Of a DNA stretch of 64,000 nucleotides, positions 26,746-35,232 are shown one piece after another; within the stretch, counting starts at the first letter, position 1; every line of letters starts with the position of its first letter. Source of the DNA: Microbulbifer sp. MKSA007 (GTDB taxonomy: Bacteria; Pseudomonadota; Gammaproteobacteria; Pseudomonadales; Cellvibrionaceae); contig CP128433.1 of assembly GCA_032615215.1 (NCBI GenBank), positions 496,001-560,000 on the forward strand, in the 5' to 3' direction. Under the pieces are notes generated by a model. It did not search any database. It was not told the origin of the DNA and saw nothing but the letters and a program-made list of their open reading frames with translations. The position numbers and the translations under genes are program-made.

Positions 26746-27837
26746 TTGTTATCCGAGCAAAAGATCCGCGCACTGGTGCTGCAACGCCAATTTATCCACA
26801 GCTCCTGGACTGGAGGATTGTCGGGGTTGTTGCAACATCTTGGCGCCCTACAGTTGGATGCTATCCAGCGAATTACCCGGGCCCACCACCACCAGCTCTA
26901 CAATCGCCTGCCCCGTTACAGTGAGTCACACCTGGCTGAAGCTGAAGAGCACCGCGAAATTTTCGAGTACTGGTCCCACGCCGCTGCCTACCTGCCAATG
27001 GCCCACTACCCCTATGCGCGGGTGCGTATGGATCGTATCCGCGCCGGTCAGCGCCACTGGTTTGAAAAGAATGCGAAGCTGTGTCGCTATGTTCTCGATC
27101 GTGTGCGAGAGGAGGGTGCCCTGCGGGCCAGTGATTTTGTGCGCACCAAGAGTGGATGGTGGGAGTGGTCCGATGAAAAGAAAGCCCTGGAGCAGTTGTT
27201 TCATGAAGGTGAGCTGATGGTCAGCCACCGGGAGGGCTTTCAAAAAGTCTTCGATCTCCCGGAGCGGATACTGCCAGCAAGAATCTCGACCAATGCCGCC
27301 TCGGAAATTGAGTACGGCAGCCATCTGGTGCGAACTTTTCTGGGGTGCCAGGGGATTGGCCGAGCGGAGGAAATTGCTTACCTGCGGAGGGACGACAAAC
27401 CCCTTATCCAGCAGGCCGTTAAGCGTATGCTGGCAAGTGGTGAGCTCACCCCGCAGGGAAAAGAGCTGATGCTCACCGGGCACCTGGACTGGGAGCCAGT
27501 ACGACCATCGCGCAAAGTGCGCCTGTTATCCCCGTTTGACCCAGTGATATTGCAGCGCAAACGCCTGCGCCGGCTGTTTGATTTTGAATATCAATTGGAG
27601 TGCTATGTACCGGCGGCCAAGCGCCGCTATGGCTATTTTTGCCTGCCGATTTTATACGGCGATCAATTCGTGGGGCAGGTGGACTTGAAGGCAGACCGGG
27701 ATGCGGGTGTATTGCGGGTAGAGGCCTTGCACTGGAATAAGAAACCCGGCGTCTCGCTGGAGGCGAGTTACCACCGGGCTCTGGGGCAGTTTGCCCGCTT
27801 TCACGGGCTGGAAAGCGAAGCCGCGCTTACAGCTTGA
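26746..27837 (+). CDS. YcaQ-like winged-helix DNA glycosylase (HTH_42 family)
   Basis: The 363-residue protein matches the HTH_42 superfamily of E. coli YcaQ, a glycosylase that unhooks alkylated bases and interstrand crosslinks. The catalytic motif is visible as QLD (LGALQLDAIQRITRA, around residue 35), the QxD form of the YcaQ subfamily rather than the QxQ of AlkZ. The tandem winged-helix body and the C-terminal LLSPFDPVILQRKRLRRLFDF and GRVD-like QVDLKADR elements are conserved. The start is TTG after AGGGGAGCC, 54 bases downstream of dnaB. Its last 11 bases overlap the convergent neighbouring gene. Confidence 0.85.
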   Translation: MLSEQKIRALVLQRQFIHSSWTGGLSGLLQHLGALQLDAIQRITRAHHHQLYNRLPRYSESHLAEAEEHREIFEYWSHAAAYLPMAHYPYARVRMDRIRAGQRHWFEKNAKLCRYVLDRVREEGALRASDFVRTKSGWWEWSDEKKALEQLFHEGELMVSHREGFQKVFDLPERILPARISTNAASEIEYGSHLVRTFLGCQGIGRAEEIAYLRRDDKPLIQQAVKRMLASGELTPQGKELMLTGHLDWEPVRPSRKVRLLSPFDPVILQRKRLRRLFDFEYQLECYVPAAKRRYGYFCLPILYGDQFVGQVDLKADRDAGVLRVEALHWNKKPGVSLEASYHRALGQFARFHGLESEAALTA

Positions 27838-28516
27838 CGACTACGTAGACCTCCTGGCCATCGCGCTGGGTAGGCATAAAGTAATTGCCGCCATAGCGGT
27901 AGTACTGGATGCCGTTGATAATTTCAGCGGCATAGCCATTGGGTAGGGTTTCCACCACTTGTCCGGGCTGGAAGCCCTGCGGGCCAGGGTCCGGGGTTGC
28001 AGGCACAGTAGCGGGAGCTGCTGCCGTTGCAACAGGAACGGCGACAGCCGGCGCAGGCGCTGGAACAACGGCTACGGGTGCTGGAGCTACAGCCACTGCA
28101 GGTGGTGCTACTACGACATAAGTTCGGGTAGCCGGGTGCCACTGATAGTAGGCATCGGCGTACTGGTAATAAGTAATTCCGCCTACATGGACTCTGACAG
28201 CACTAGTTGGCAGGGTGACTACCGAGGCTCCCAGAGGGGCGGCGACAACGACGTAACCACGGGGACCGTGGCGGTAGAAGTGTCCGCCATGGTAGTAAAA
28301 GGGACGTCCGCCAACTGCGACACGCACATGGCCAACGGGTAGTACGGGCGCAACAAATCCGATCGAAACACGTGGTCCGCGATAAACACCGCCACGGTGG
28401 TGGTGGCGATGATCTCCCCCGCGCTCATAACCGCGCGCATCGGCCGGTGGGCTAAAGGCAAAAGCGGCCAGCGCCAGGAACGCACTGGCGCCAATTACGA
28501 CATTCAGTTTATTCAC
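27827..28516 (-). CDS. Exported YY-rich protein, DUF6515-like (copy A)
   Basis: The GTG at 28516 is chosen because GGAGAG lies just upstream and a signal peptide follows at once (LNVVIGASAFLALAAFAF, cleavage after ADA). The mature protein starts with a His/Arg/Gly-rich stretch. A Tyr/Val-rich domain follows with the pattern FYYHGGHFYRxxxxGYVV, APLGASVVTLP and YYxYxxxYYxW. A Pro/Ala/Val-rich linker and a second small domain (NGIQYYRYGGNYFMP) complete it. Function is unknown; DUF6515 is a tentative family name. It closely resembles the gene at 34241-34939 on the other side of the polyamine operon. It overlaps the end of the ycaQ-like gene tail to tail by 11 bases. Confidence 0.7.
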   Translation of the reverse strand: MNKLNVVIGASAFLALAAFAFSPPADARGYERGGDHRHHHRGGVYRGPRVSIGFVAPVLPVGHVRVAVGGRPFYYHGGHFYRHGPRGYVVVAAPLGASVVTLPTSAVRVHVGGITYYQYADAYYQWHPATRTYVVVAPPAVAVAPAPVAVVPAPAPAVAVPVATAAAPATVPATPDPGPQGFQPGQVVETLPNGYAAEIINGIQYYRYGGNYFMPTQRDGQEVYVVVKL

Positions 28517-28627
28517 AGTCTCTCCAGCGAAGTGATTACTCACATTTGACATACTAACCCTTATCCTGACATTAAAGACAGGTTAATTGGTTAAGAATTG
28601 TCAAAGTACCGGAGGCTGGATCAGTGG

Positions 28628-29500
28628 TCAGCGGTTGCGCTGGATGATTCCCATCAGCTTGTACATCAGCTGTGCGGCGGCAAAGTCATAGGCGTGAAAG
28701 CCCTCGATCGGCGCAAATTCCAGCAGATCGAAGCCGATAATCTCTCTTTGTCGCGCAACGGATTCGAACAAGTTGAGGGTCTGGTACCAGCCGAGACCAC
28801 CGGGTACCGGGGTGCCGGTGGAAGGGAAGACCGATGGGTCCATACCGTCCACATCCAATGTAAAGAAGACTTTCTTGGGGAAATTCTCCGGTAACTGGAA
28901 TTCCTGCACATTGTTGGGCACCAGTTGGTGGGCATCCAGATAGCCCACGTTGTGGTCCTTGCGGGCTTGAACTTCCTCTTCGCAATAGGCGCGGATACCC
29001 AGCTGAAATAGGGGAACACCGGCTTCTACCACTAGACGCATCACGCTGGCGTGGCTGTGTTTGTGGCCCTCATAGCGATCGCGAAGGTCGGCGTGGGCAT
29101 CGATCTGCACCACGCCAAAATCGGTTTCACCGGCGTCCAGTAGCCCTTTGATAATACCCCAGGTCACCGAATGCTCACCGCCGATACCCACCGGCATCTT
29201 GCCAAGCGCCAACACTTCTTTGGTGGCTGCGGCGATATTCTCCATCACCTGTTCTGCAGGGCCGGAAACCGAGACCGGCGAGCGGGTGTAGATGCCCAGG
29301 TCACAGGGGTTGGAGAAGTTGTCAAAAGTTTCCAGTTGCCAGGATGCTTCCAGGATGGAGGCCGGGCCCTTGCCGGTGCCGCCACCGTAGGAGACGGTTT
29401 CCTCATAGGGGATGGGGATAATGTGAAAGAGGGCGTCTTCCGGCTTCGGCTGCTCGATTTCGGAGCCGAGAAAAATGGGGTATTCGTTTTCTGACAACAT
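28628..29500 (-). CDS. speB: Agmatinase (ureohydrolase family)
   Basis: Agmatinase hydrolyses agmatine to putrescine and urea using a binuclear Mn2+ centre. The 290-residue protein has all ureohydrolase metal motifs: GGEHSVTW, IDAHADLRD, then SHASVMR and LDVDGMDPS. Length matches E. coli SpeB (306) approximately. It is the last gene of the four-gene minus-strand polyamine operon (63 bases after nspC) and consumes the agmatine made by SpeA at the operon's start. Context therefore supports agmatinase over arginase or formiminoglutamase. Confidence 0.9.
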   Translation of the reverse strand: MLSENEYPIFLGSEIEQPKPEDALFHIIPIPYEETVSYGGGTGKGPASILEASWQLETFDNFSNPCDLGIYTRSPVSVSGPAEQVMENIAAATKEVLALGKMPVGIGGEHSVTWGIIKGLLDAGETDFGVVQIDAHADLRDRYEGHKHSHASVMRLVVEAGVPLFQLGIRAYCEEEVQARKDHNVGYLDAHQLVPNNVQEFQLPENFPKKVFFTLDVDGMDPSVFPSTGTPVPGGLGWYQTLNLFESVARQREIIGFDLLEFAPIEGFHAYDFAAAQLMYKLMGIIQRNR

Positions 29501-29563
29501 CTACTGGTCCTCTGGCGGAGGCAATAACTCATTGCCTGCCGCATCTATCTCTATCGGCACTTT

Positions 29564-30757
29564 TTAGGAGAGGCGCTCCTTAAAATCTTCGTAGCCGAAA
29601 GTTTTGATCATCTTCAGGTCGTCGGTATCCGAATTCCACAGGGCGATAGCCGGTAGGGGGATACCGTTAAAAGTATTGGTTTTCACCATGGTGTAGTAGG
29701 CCATTTCCTCGAACACCAGTCGCTCGCCAATCCGCAGTGGTTGACTGAAACTGTATTCGCCGATGCTGTCGCCGGCCAGGCAACTCTGTCCGCCCAGGCG
29801 ATAGGTGTGGGGTAAGTCACCGGGGCGAGCGGCACCGGTAATTTCCGGTCGGTAGGGCATTTCCAGCACATCGGGCATATGGCAGGTGGCAGAGGCGTCG
29901 AGGATGGCTTGGTTTTCACCATTCCAGGCGATATCCACTACTTCAGCCACAAGGACTCCTGCGAACAGGGAGATGGCCTCACCGGGTTCCAGGTAGACCT
30001 GTACATTGTGCTTGTCGGAAAAGCTGCGCACCGCTTCGACCAGCTCATCCACCTGGTAATCCCGGCGAGTAATATGGTGGCCGCCGCCGAAATTAATCCA
30101 CTCCATTTGTGGTATCAGATCGCCAAACTTCTCCTCCACGGCAGCGATTGTGCGCTGCAGAGGTTTGAAATCCTGTTCACATAACGTGTGGAAGTGCAGG
30201 CCACTGATGCCTTCGAGGGACTCTCCTTCAAACAGCGAGCGCACGATGCCCAGGCGCGAACAAGGGGCGCAGGGGTCGTAGAGATCGGTGTGGCCCTCGG
30301 AGTGCTCGGGGTTGATACGCAGGCCAAAACGCAGCTCTGGCCGCTGCTGTTGCATATCCAGGCACAACTCCCGAAAACTCTTCCACTGGGAGAAGGAATT
30401 GAAAATTACATGGTGGGCAAATTGCAGTATTTCCCGTAGTTCCTCATCCTTGTAAGCGGCACTGAAGACATGAACTTCCTTGCCTTTGTCGCGACCGCCG
30501 TACTCTTCGAACCCCAGTTTGGCTTCGTGCAGGCCACTGGCACAGGTCCCGGATAGATATTCAGCCACGATGGGCCCGGTGCTGAACATGGAAAAGGCCT
30601 TGAGCGCTGCCAGTACCTTGGCACCGCTGCGTTCCTGTACATCGGCGAGCAGTGCCAAATTATTGCGCAGGGCAATTTCATCGATCACAAAACAGGGAGA
30701 GGGAACGCGGTAGGGATCGAAGCTGCCGAAATAGTCAACGGGGGGAGTGAGGTCCAT
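29564..30757 (-). CDS. nspC: Carboxynorspermidine/carboxyspermidine decarboxylase
   Basis: NspC is a PLP-dependent alanine-racemase-fold decarboxylase that converts carboxynorspermidine or carboxyspermidine to (nor)spermidine. The 397-residue protein starts with the PLP-lysine region SPCFVIDEIALRNN...VLAALKAFSMF. It has the HFHTLCEQ and GGGHHITR motifs, the PLP-phosphate site EPGEA, and the C-terminal catalytic-Cys region GQSCLAGDSIGEYSF. Length equals the Vibrio enzyme class. It follows the dehydrogenase gene by 69 bases with a GC-rich hairpin between. With putrescine as the only diamine made in the operon, spermidine is the expected product. Confidence 0.93.
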   Translation of the reverse strand: MDLTPPVDYFGSFDPYRVPSPCFVIDEIALRNNLALLADVQERSGAKVLAALKAFSMFSTGPIVAEYLSGTCASGLHEAKLGFEEYGGRDKGKEVHVFSAAYKDEELREILQFAHHVIFNSFSQWKSFRELCLDMQQQRPELRFGLRINPEHSEGHTDLYDPCAPCSRLGIVRSLFEGESLEGISGLHFHTLCEQDFKPLQRTIAAVEEKFGDLIPQMEWINFGGGHHITRRDYQVDELVEAVRSFSDKHNVQVYLEPGEAISLFAGVLVAEVVDIAWNGENQAILDASATCHMPDVLEMPYRPEITGAARPGDLPHTYRLGGQSCLAGDSIGEYSFSQPLRIGERLVFEEMAYYTMVKTNTFNGIPLPAIALWNSDTDDLKMIKTFGYEDFKERLS

Positions 30758-30777
30758 GGTGCGTTATATCCTGGTGC

Positions 30778-30806
30778 GGCGGGGCGGGCACTGGAGTCCG
30801 CCCCGC
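30778..30806. other. GC-rich hairpin within the polyamine operon
   Basis: A stem of at least 9 bp (GCGGGGCGG/CCGCCCCGC) lies between the dehydrogenase and decarboxylase genes. No T-run follows in the direction of transcription, so it is more likely an mRNA-processing or stability element than a terminator. Confidence 0.5.
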
Positions 30807-30826
30807 TAGGTCGGGAAAGAAGCGAT

Positions 30827-32020
30827 TTACTGGAAGGGCTTATCCAACCAGGTTTCCTGCCAGGGCAGGCCGTACTTGTTCAGGTCATCCATAAAGGGAT
30901 CCGGGTCCATCTGCTCCATATTCCACACGCCGGGCTTCATCCACTTGCCTTCCAGCATCATCTTGGCACCGATCATGGCCGGTACGCCGGTGGTGTAGGA
31001 GATCGCCTGGGATTGAACTTCCTGGTAGCAGTCCTGGTGGTCACAGGTGTTGTAGACGTAGTAGATCTTCTCTTCGCCGTCTTTGCTGCCGCGAATAATG
31101 TTGCCGATGCAGGTCTTGCCCTTGGTCAAGGGGCCGAGGCTGGCGGGATCTGGCAGCAGCTCCTTAAGGAACTGGATAGGTACAATTTGCTGGCCCTGGA
31201 ATTCCACTGGCTCAATACCGGTCATGCCGACGTTTTGCAGGACTTCCAGGTGCTTCAGGTAGCTCTCGCCAAAGGTCATCCAGAAGCGCGCGCGCTCGAT
31301 TTCCGGGAAGTGCTTGGACAGGGACTCCAGCTCTTCGTGGTAGAGCAGGTAGATATCCTTGTCGCCAATGCCTTCGGGGAAGTTGAAGACGCGCTTTTCT
31401 TCCATCGGCTTGGTGGTTACCCACTGGCCGTTTTCCCAGTAGCGGCCGTTGGCGGTGATCTCGCGGATATTAATTTCCGGGTTGAAGTTGGTGGCGAACG
31501 GCAGGCCGTGGTCACCGGCATTGCAGTCGAGGATATCCAGGGTGTGGATACGATCGAAGTGGTGCTTCTTGGCGTAGGCGGTAAATACGCTGGTGACGCC
31601 GGGATCGAAGCCGCTGCCCAGCAGTGCCATCAGGCCGGCCTTCTCGAATTTTTCCTGGTAGGCCCACTGCCACTTGTACTCGAACTTGGCCTCTTCCGGC
31701 GGCTCGTAGTTGGCGGTGTCCAGGTAGTGCACGCCGGTTTCCAGACAGGCATCCATAATGTGCAGGTCCTGGTAGGGCAGGGCCACGTTGATAACCATGT
31801 CCGGCTTCACTTTCTCGATAAGCTTAACCAGCTCCGGCACATTGTCCGCGTCGACTTCAGCGGTGTCGATTTTGCGCGGCAGCATAGCGGCAATCTTGTC
31901 GCACTTGCTTTTGGTGCGGCTCGCCAGGGTGATATTTTCAAATACTTCAGGAACTCGTGCGCACTTGTGCGCAACCACCTGGCCGACACCGCCGGCGCCG
32001 ATGATCAGTACGTTGGCCAT
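30827..32020 (-). CDS. Carboxynorspermidine synthase/dehydrogenase (saccharopine dehydrogenase family)
   Basis: This enzyme uses NADPH to condense a diamine with L-aspartate beta-semialdehyde, giving carboxy(nor)spermidine. The 397-residue protein opens with a Rossmann fold (VLIIGAGGVGQVVAHKCA) and the NADP-type sequence LASRTKSKCDKIA. It has the saccharopine-dehydrogenase-like core (VINVALPYQDLHIMDACLETG, GSGFDPGVTSVF) and the CANSDH-type C-terminus. It lies between speA (65 bases upstream) and nspC, the order seen in organisms with the SAM-independent spermidine pathway. The operon also encodes SpeA and SpeB, so putrescine is the likely substrate. A lysine-degrading saccharopine dehydrogenase role is unlikely given this context. 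Confidence 0.92.
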   Translation of the reverse strand: MANVLIIGAGGVGQVVAHKCARVPEVFENITLASRTKSKCDKIAAMLPRKIDTAEVDADNVPELVKLIEKVKPDMVINVALPYQDLHIMDACLETGVHYLDTANYEPPEEAKFEYKWQWAYQEKFEKAGLMALLGSGFDPGVTSVFTAYAKKHHFDRIHTLDILDCNAGDHGLPFATNFNPEINIREITANGRYWENGQWVTTKPMEEKRVFNFPEGIGDKDIYLLYHEELESLSKHFPEIERARFWMTFGESYLKHLEVLQNVGMTGIEPVEFQGQQIVPIQFLKELLPDPASLGPLTKGKTCIGNIIRGSKDGEEKIYYVYNTCDHQDCYQEVQSQAISYTTGVPAMIGAKMMLEGKWMKPGVWNMEQMDPDPFMDDLNKYGLPWQETWLDKPFQ

Positions 32021-32085
32021 AAAGATCTCCTTAATCTGCGGCTTTTGCGGCCGCTATCTTTGCAAAGGCGTTGGCGCCTTATTAT

Positions 32086-34008
32086 TCACTTTTCGAAATA
32101 GGTGTAACCGCTCATGCTGGCGGTATAGGTTTGCAGAATCTGCTTGCGCTGGGCGGCAGTAATCAGCCCCTGTTTGACGGCGCGCTCCGCCAGGCGACGG
32201 AAGCGCTCGAACAGCGCTTTGGGCTGATATTCTACGTAACTCAGTACATCGGAAATACTGTCGCCGTGAATTTCGTGGCTGAAGTCGATACTGCCGTCTT
32301 CCTGGATGCGCACGCTCACCACATTGGTGTCCCCGAACAGGTTGTGCAGGTCGCCGAGGGTCTCCTGGTAGGCGCCGATCAGGAAGGTGCCGAGAATATA
32401 GTCCTCGCCGTCTTTGAGTTCGTGCAAGGGCAGGGTTTTCTGCTCTTTTTCCCGGCCTATAAAGCGGTCGATCTTGCCGTCACAGTCGCAGGTGATGTCG
32501 GCGATGATGGCGGAGCGGGTCGGCGCCTCGTCCAGGCGGTGGATCGGCAATAGCGGGAACACCTGATCGATAGCCCATATATCCGGCACCGATTGGAATA
32601 CGCTCACATTGGCGTAGTAGATATCCGACAGCACTTCCGGCAGCGCCTGCAGGTCTGCGGGGATTTCCTCGGCTTCATCGAGCAGTTTGCGAATATCCTG
32701 GGCGCCCTGCAGGAACAGGTTTTCCGCATTGGCGCGCTCGCGCAGGCTCACCTGGCCGTGCAGGTACAGGGAGCGCACCTCGTCGCGATAGTAGAGCGCG
32801 TCGTTGTAGCTCTCTTGCAGGTTTTTGGGGGTGATACTGCGCACTGCGTCCTGCAGGTTGAGCAGCATCTGGTGGTCGCCTTCGCTGATCTTGGTGTGCT
32901 CCAGTTCCACCGGCTCGAAACGGGTAGTGTCGAGAATATCGAATAGCAGTACAGAGGAGTAGGCTACAGTGGCGCGGCCGGATTCGGTGATAATCACCGG
33001 ATGTTCGACTCCCTCGCTATCGAGGGTGCCCATAATGGCTTCCACTACATCGACACAGTACTCGTCCAGGGAGTAATTCTTTGAGTGGGTGTAATTGGTC
33101 TTGCTGCCATCGTAATCCACCGCCAGGCCACCGCCCAGATCCAGGTAGCCCATGGGTGCGCCTTCTTCCACCAGATCGGCGTAGTAGCGGCAGGCTTCCA
33201 AAACTCCGGTGCGGATGTCGCGGATATTCGGTACCTGCGAGCCCAGGTGATAGTGCAACAACTTGAGACAGTCGAGCATATCGTGGTTGCGCAGTTGATC
33301 GACCATGGCGATCAGGTCGTTACTGCCCAGACCGAAAATACTGCGGTCGCCACTGGTCGCATTCCAGTAGCCGCCCACCTTGGAGGCGAGTTTTACCCGT
33401 GCGCCGATATTTGGGCGCACCTGCTCGCGCTCGGCGCAGCGGATAATGGTCTCCACTTCCGAGGGCGTTTCCACGACGAAGAAAACCTGTACGCCCAGGC
33501 GTTGGGCCTGCAGTCCGAGGTTAATAAATTCCTCGTCCTTATAGCCGTTGCAAACGATCAGGGATTCGGTGTTATCCAGAATGGACAGGGCAGCGATAAG
33601 TTCTGCTTTACTGCCCGCCTCCAGGCCGTGGTTAAAGCGGCGGCCGGCATTGGCAATTTCTTCAATGACCTGACACTGCTGGTTCACCTTAATGGGGAAC
33701 ACGCCGCGAAAAACATTGCCGTAGCCGCAATCGTCGATAGCGCGAGCAAAGGATTCGTTAATCCGAGCGATCTGCGCTTCGAGTAAATTCTCAATACGCA
33801 ATAGCAGGGGCATACCCAGGCCGCGCTCGGTGGCGCCTCGGGCAATGTCCATCAGCGAAACACTGTGTGTTACCCCGTTGGGGCCGTCGACTTGCAGTGA
33901 AACTTCACCATTTTCGTTCAAATCGAAATATCCGGCGCCCCAATTGCGGATGCCGTAGAGCTCGGCCGAATCTTCGCAAGTCCAGTCTTTTACTTGTTGC
34001 TTTTTCAT
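32086..34008 (-). CDS. speA: Biosynthetic arginine decarboxylase
   Basis: SpeA decarboxylates L-arginine to agmatine with PLP and Mg2+. The ATG at 34008 (MKKQQVKDW), with GAAAGG upstream, gives 640 residues, close to Pseudomonas SpeA. Visible motifs are the PLP-lysine segment GVFPIKVNQQ, the glycine-rich LDLGGGLAVDYDGS, the phosphate-binding ITESGRA and the C-terminal Cys region ITCDCDGKIDRF. It is first in the operon speA-CANSDH-nspC-speB, and its product agmatine feeds SpeB. No clear promoter consensus was identified in the 230-base upstream gap. Confidence 0.96.
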   Translation of the reverse strand: MKKQQVKDWTCEDSAELYGIRNWGAGYFDLNENGEVSLQVDGPNGVTHSVSLMDIARGATERGLGMPLLLRIENLLEAQIARINESFARAIDDCGYGNVFRGVFPIKVNQQCQVIEEIANAGRRFNHGLEAGSKAELIAALSILDNTESLIVCNGYKDEEFINLGLQAQRLGVQVFFVVETPSEVETIIRCAEREQVRPNIGARVKLASKVGGYWNATSGDRSIFGLGSNDLIAMVDQLRNHDMLDCLKLLHYHLGSQVPNIRDIRTGVLEACRYYADLVEEGAPMGYLDLGGGLAVDYDGSKTNYTHSKNYSLDEYCVDVVEAIMGTLDSEGVEHPVIITESGRATVAYSSVLLFDILDTTRFEPVELEHTKISEGDHQMLLNLQDAVRSITPKNLQESYNDALYYRDEVRSLYLHGQVSLRERANAENLFLQGAQDIRKLLDEAEEIPADLQALPEVLSDIYYANVSVFQSVPDIWAIDQVFPLLPIHRLDEAPTRSAIIADITCDCDGKIDRFIGREKEQKTLPLHELKDGEDYILGTFLIGAYQETLGDLHNLFGDTNVVSVRIQEDGSIDFSHEIHGDSISDVLSYVEYQPKALFERFRRLAERAVKQGLITAAQRKQILQTYTASMSGYTYFEK

Positions 34009-34195
34009 GGCGCCTTTCTGTTGATATTGGCGGGCGCGAATCTTGGGCCCAGCAGGGCCGGAAAGCAATAACTATAGATAAAAAAACGCTAATTTTTGCG
34101 CACTGAAAAGTAAATGGGGAGCGAGTGGATGGCCAGCTCTTTTGCACTCTGCGACAGGGGGCTTAAGAAGGTGATTGATCTGCGCAAATTTGAGT

Positions 34196-34219
34196 AAAAA
34201 AAGGCGGCCCGAGGGCCGC
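34196..34219 (-). terminator. Terminator of the second DUF6515-like gene
   Basis: On the minus strand a GCGGCCC/GGGCCGC hairpin is followed by seven T residues, 21 bases after the stop codon of the gene ending at 34241. Confidence 0.85.
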
Positions 34220-34240
34220 AGGGAGAGGGGGATTGGGTAA

Positions 34241-34939
34241 TCAGTAATAGGTCGGCTTGGGGACAACCCGGTAGCCGCGGTGGCTATGGTCCCACAGGTA
34301 GTAGGTGTCATAGGCCACGTAGTAATTGTGTCCACCGGCTACCACGGTCAGTGCTGATGCTGGCAGGCTGTGCACGATGGCGCCGTGGGGGGCCTGGGCT
34401 ACTACGTAGCCGTGAGAAGCCGGGCGATAAAAAATTCCATCGCTATAGTAGAAGCCCGCTGTTCCGATACTGATACTGACGAAATTACGCGGCAGGTGGC
34501 GCCAGCGGTATCCATAACCGTAGTGCGAGGGACGGTAGTGGGGGCGGTGGCCGCGATAACCGTGGCGGTAAACCGGTCTGTGTGCCGCGCGATATTCGTG
34601 GCGGTGGCCCTGCTTGTGGCCTTTTCTATGCCCTTTGTTATAGCCTTTGTTGTAGCCCTCTTTATAGGCGTGGCGAACTTCGCGGCGGTGCTGGCGCTCC
34701 TCTCTGCGTTCACGTCTGCGCTCTTCTTTCTTGCGCTCTTGTCTGCGGCGTTTCTTTTCCTGCTGGCGGTCGTGATGCTTGTCGTGCTGTTTCTTTAAGT
34801 GGCGCTGCTCGCGTTCGGCTCTTCCATATTTGTGGTGGTCGTCCATGGCGCGCTGGTGCCCGCGATGTGACTCGGACAGGGCGGGTGCTGCGATCAGCAG
34901 CAGGCTTAGGGTGGCGATGGCAGTAGTGAGGTGTTTCAT
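34241..34939 (-). CDS. Exported basic YY-rich protein, DUF6515-like (copy B)
   Basis: The ATG at 34939 (MKHLTTAIATLS) is chosen: GGGAGAG sits five bases upstream and a signal peptide follows, ending near APALSES. The mature protein has three parts. The first is a highly charged Lys/Arg/Glu/His stretch, probably helical. The second is a Tyr/Gly/His-rich linker (KEGYNKGYNKGHRKGHKQG). The third is a C-terminal domain with the same spacing as copy A (FYYSDGIFYRPASHGYVV, APHGAIVHSLP, YYVAYDTYYLWDHSHRGYRVV). The 232-residue protein has no known function. Cell-envelope location is inferred. It has its own terminator and is divergent from panC. Confidence 0.7.
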   Translation of the reverse strand: MKHLTTAIATLSLLLIAAPALSESHRGHQRAMDDHHKYGRAEREQRHLKKQHDKHHDRQQEKKRRRQERKKEERRRERREERQHRREVRHAYKEGYNKGYNKGHRKGHKQGHRHEYRAAHRPVYRHGYRGHRPHYRPSHYGYGYRWRHLPRNFVSISIGTAGFYYSDGIFYRPASHGYVVAQAPHGAIVHSLPASALTVVAGGHNYYVAYDTYYLWDHSHRGYRVVPKPTYY

Positions 34940-35232
34940 AACATCTCTCCCGAGCGTGGGGCTCTTTTCTTTCAGATCAGGTCTTTTGTGTATCTTGGCG
35001 TGAAGTTTGCCCTGGCGGGTCTGAACACTTCCTGAACTGAATGGGGTAAAATTCGGCGGCAATCGACGGCGTAGATTGTGACTAATAGTTCAGATATGGG
35101 CAGAGATTGTCTGGCGGGGCCACAGGCTGGATTCTGCGGCGAAATCTTATTGAGAGCGGCAATTTTGCTATGTTGAGACACCTGGTCTCAGCGAGTATGA
35201 TGCCGCGCTGATTCATAGTGAGCGGTAGCAAG

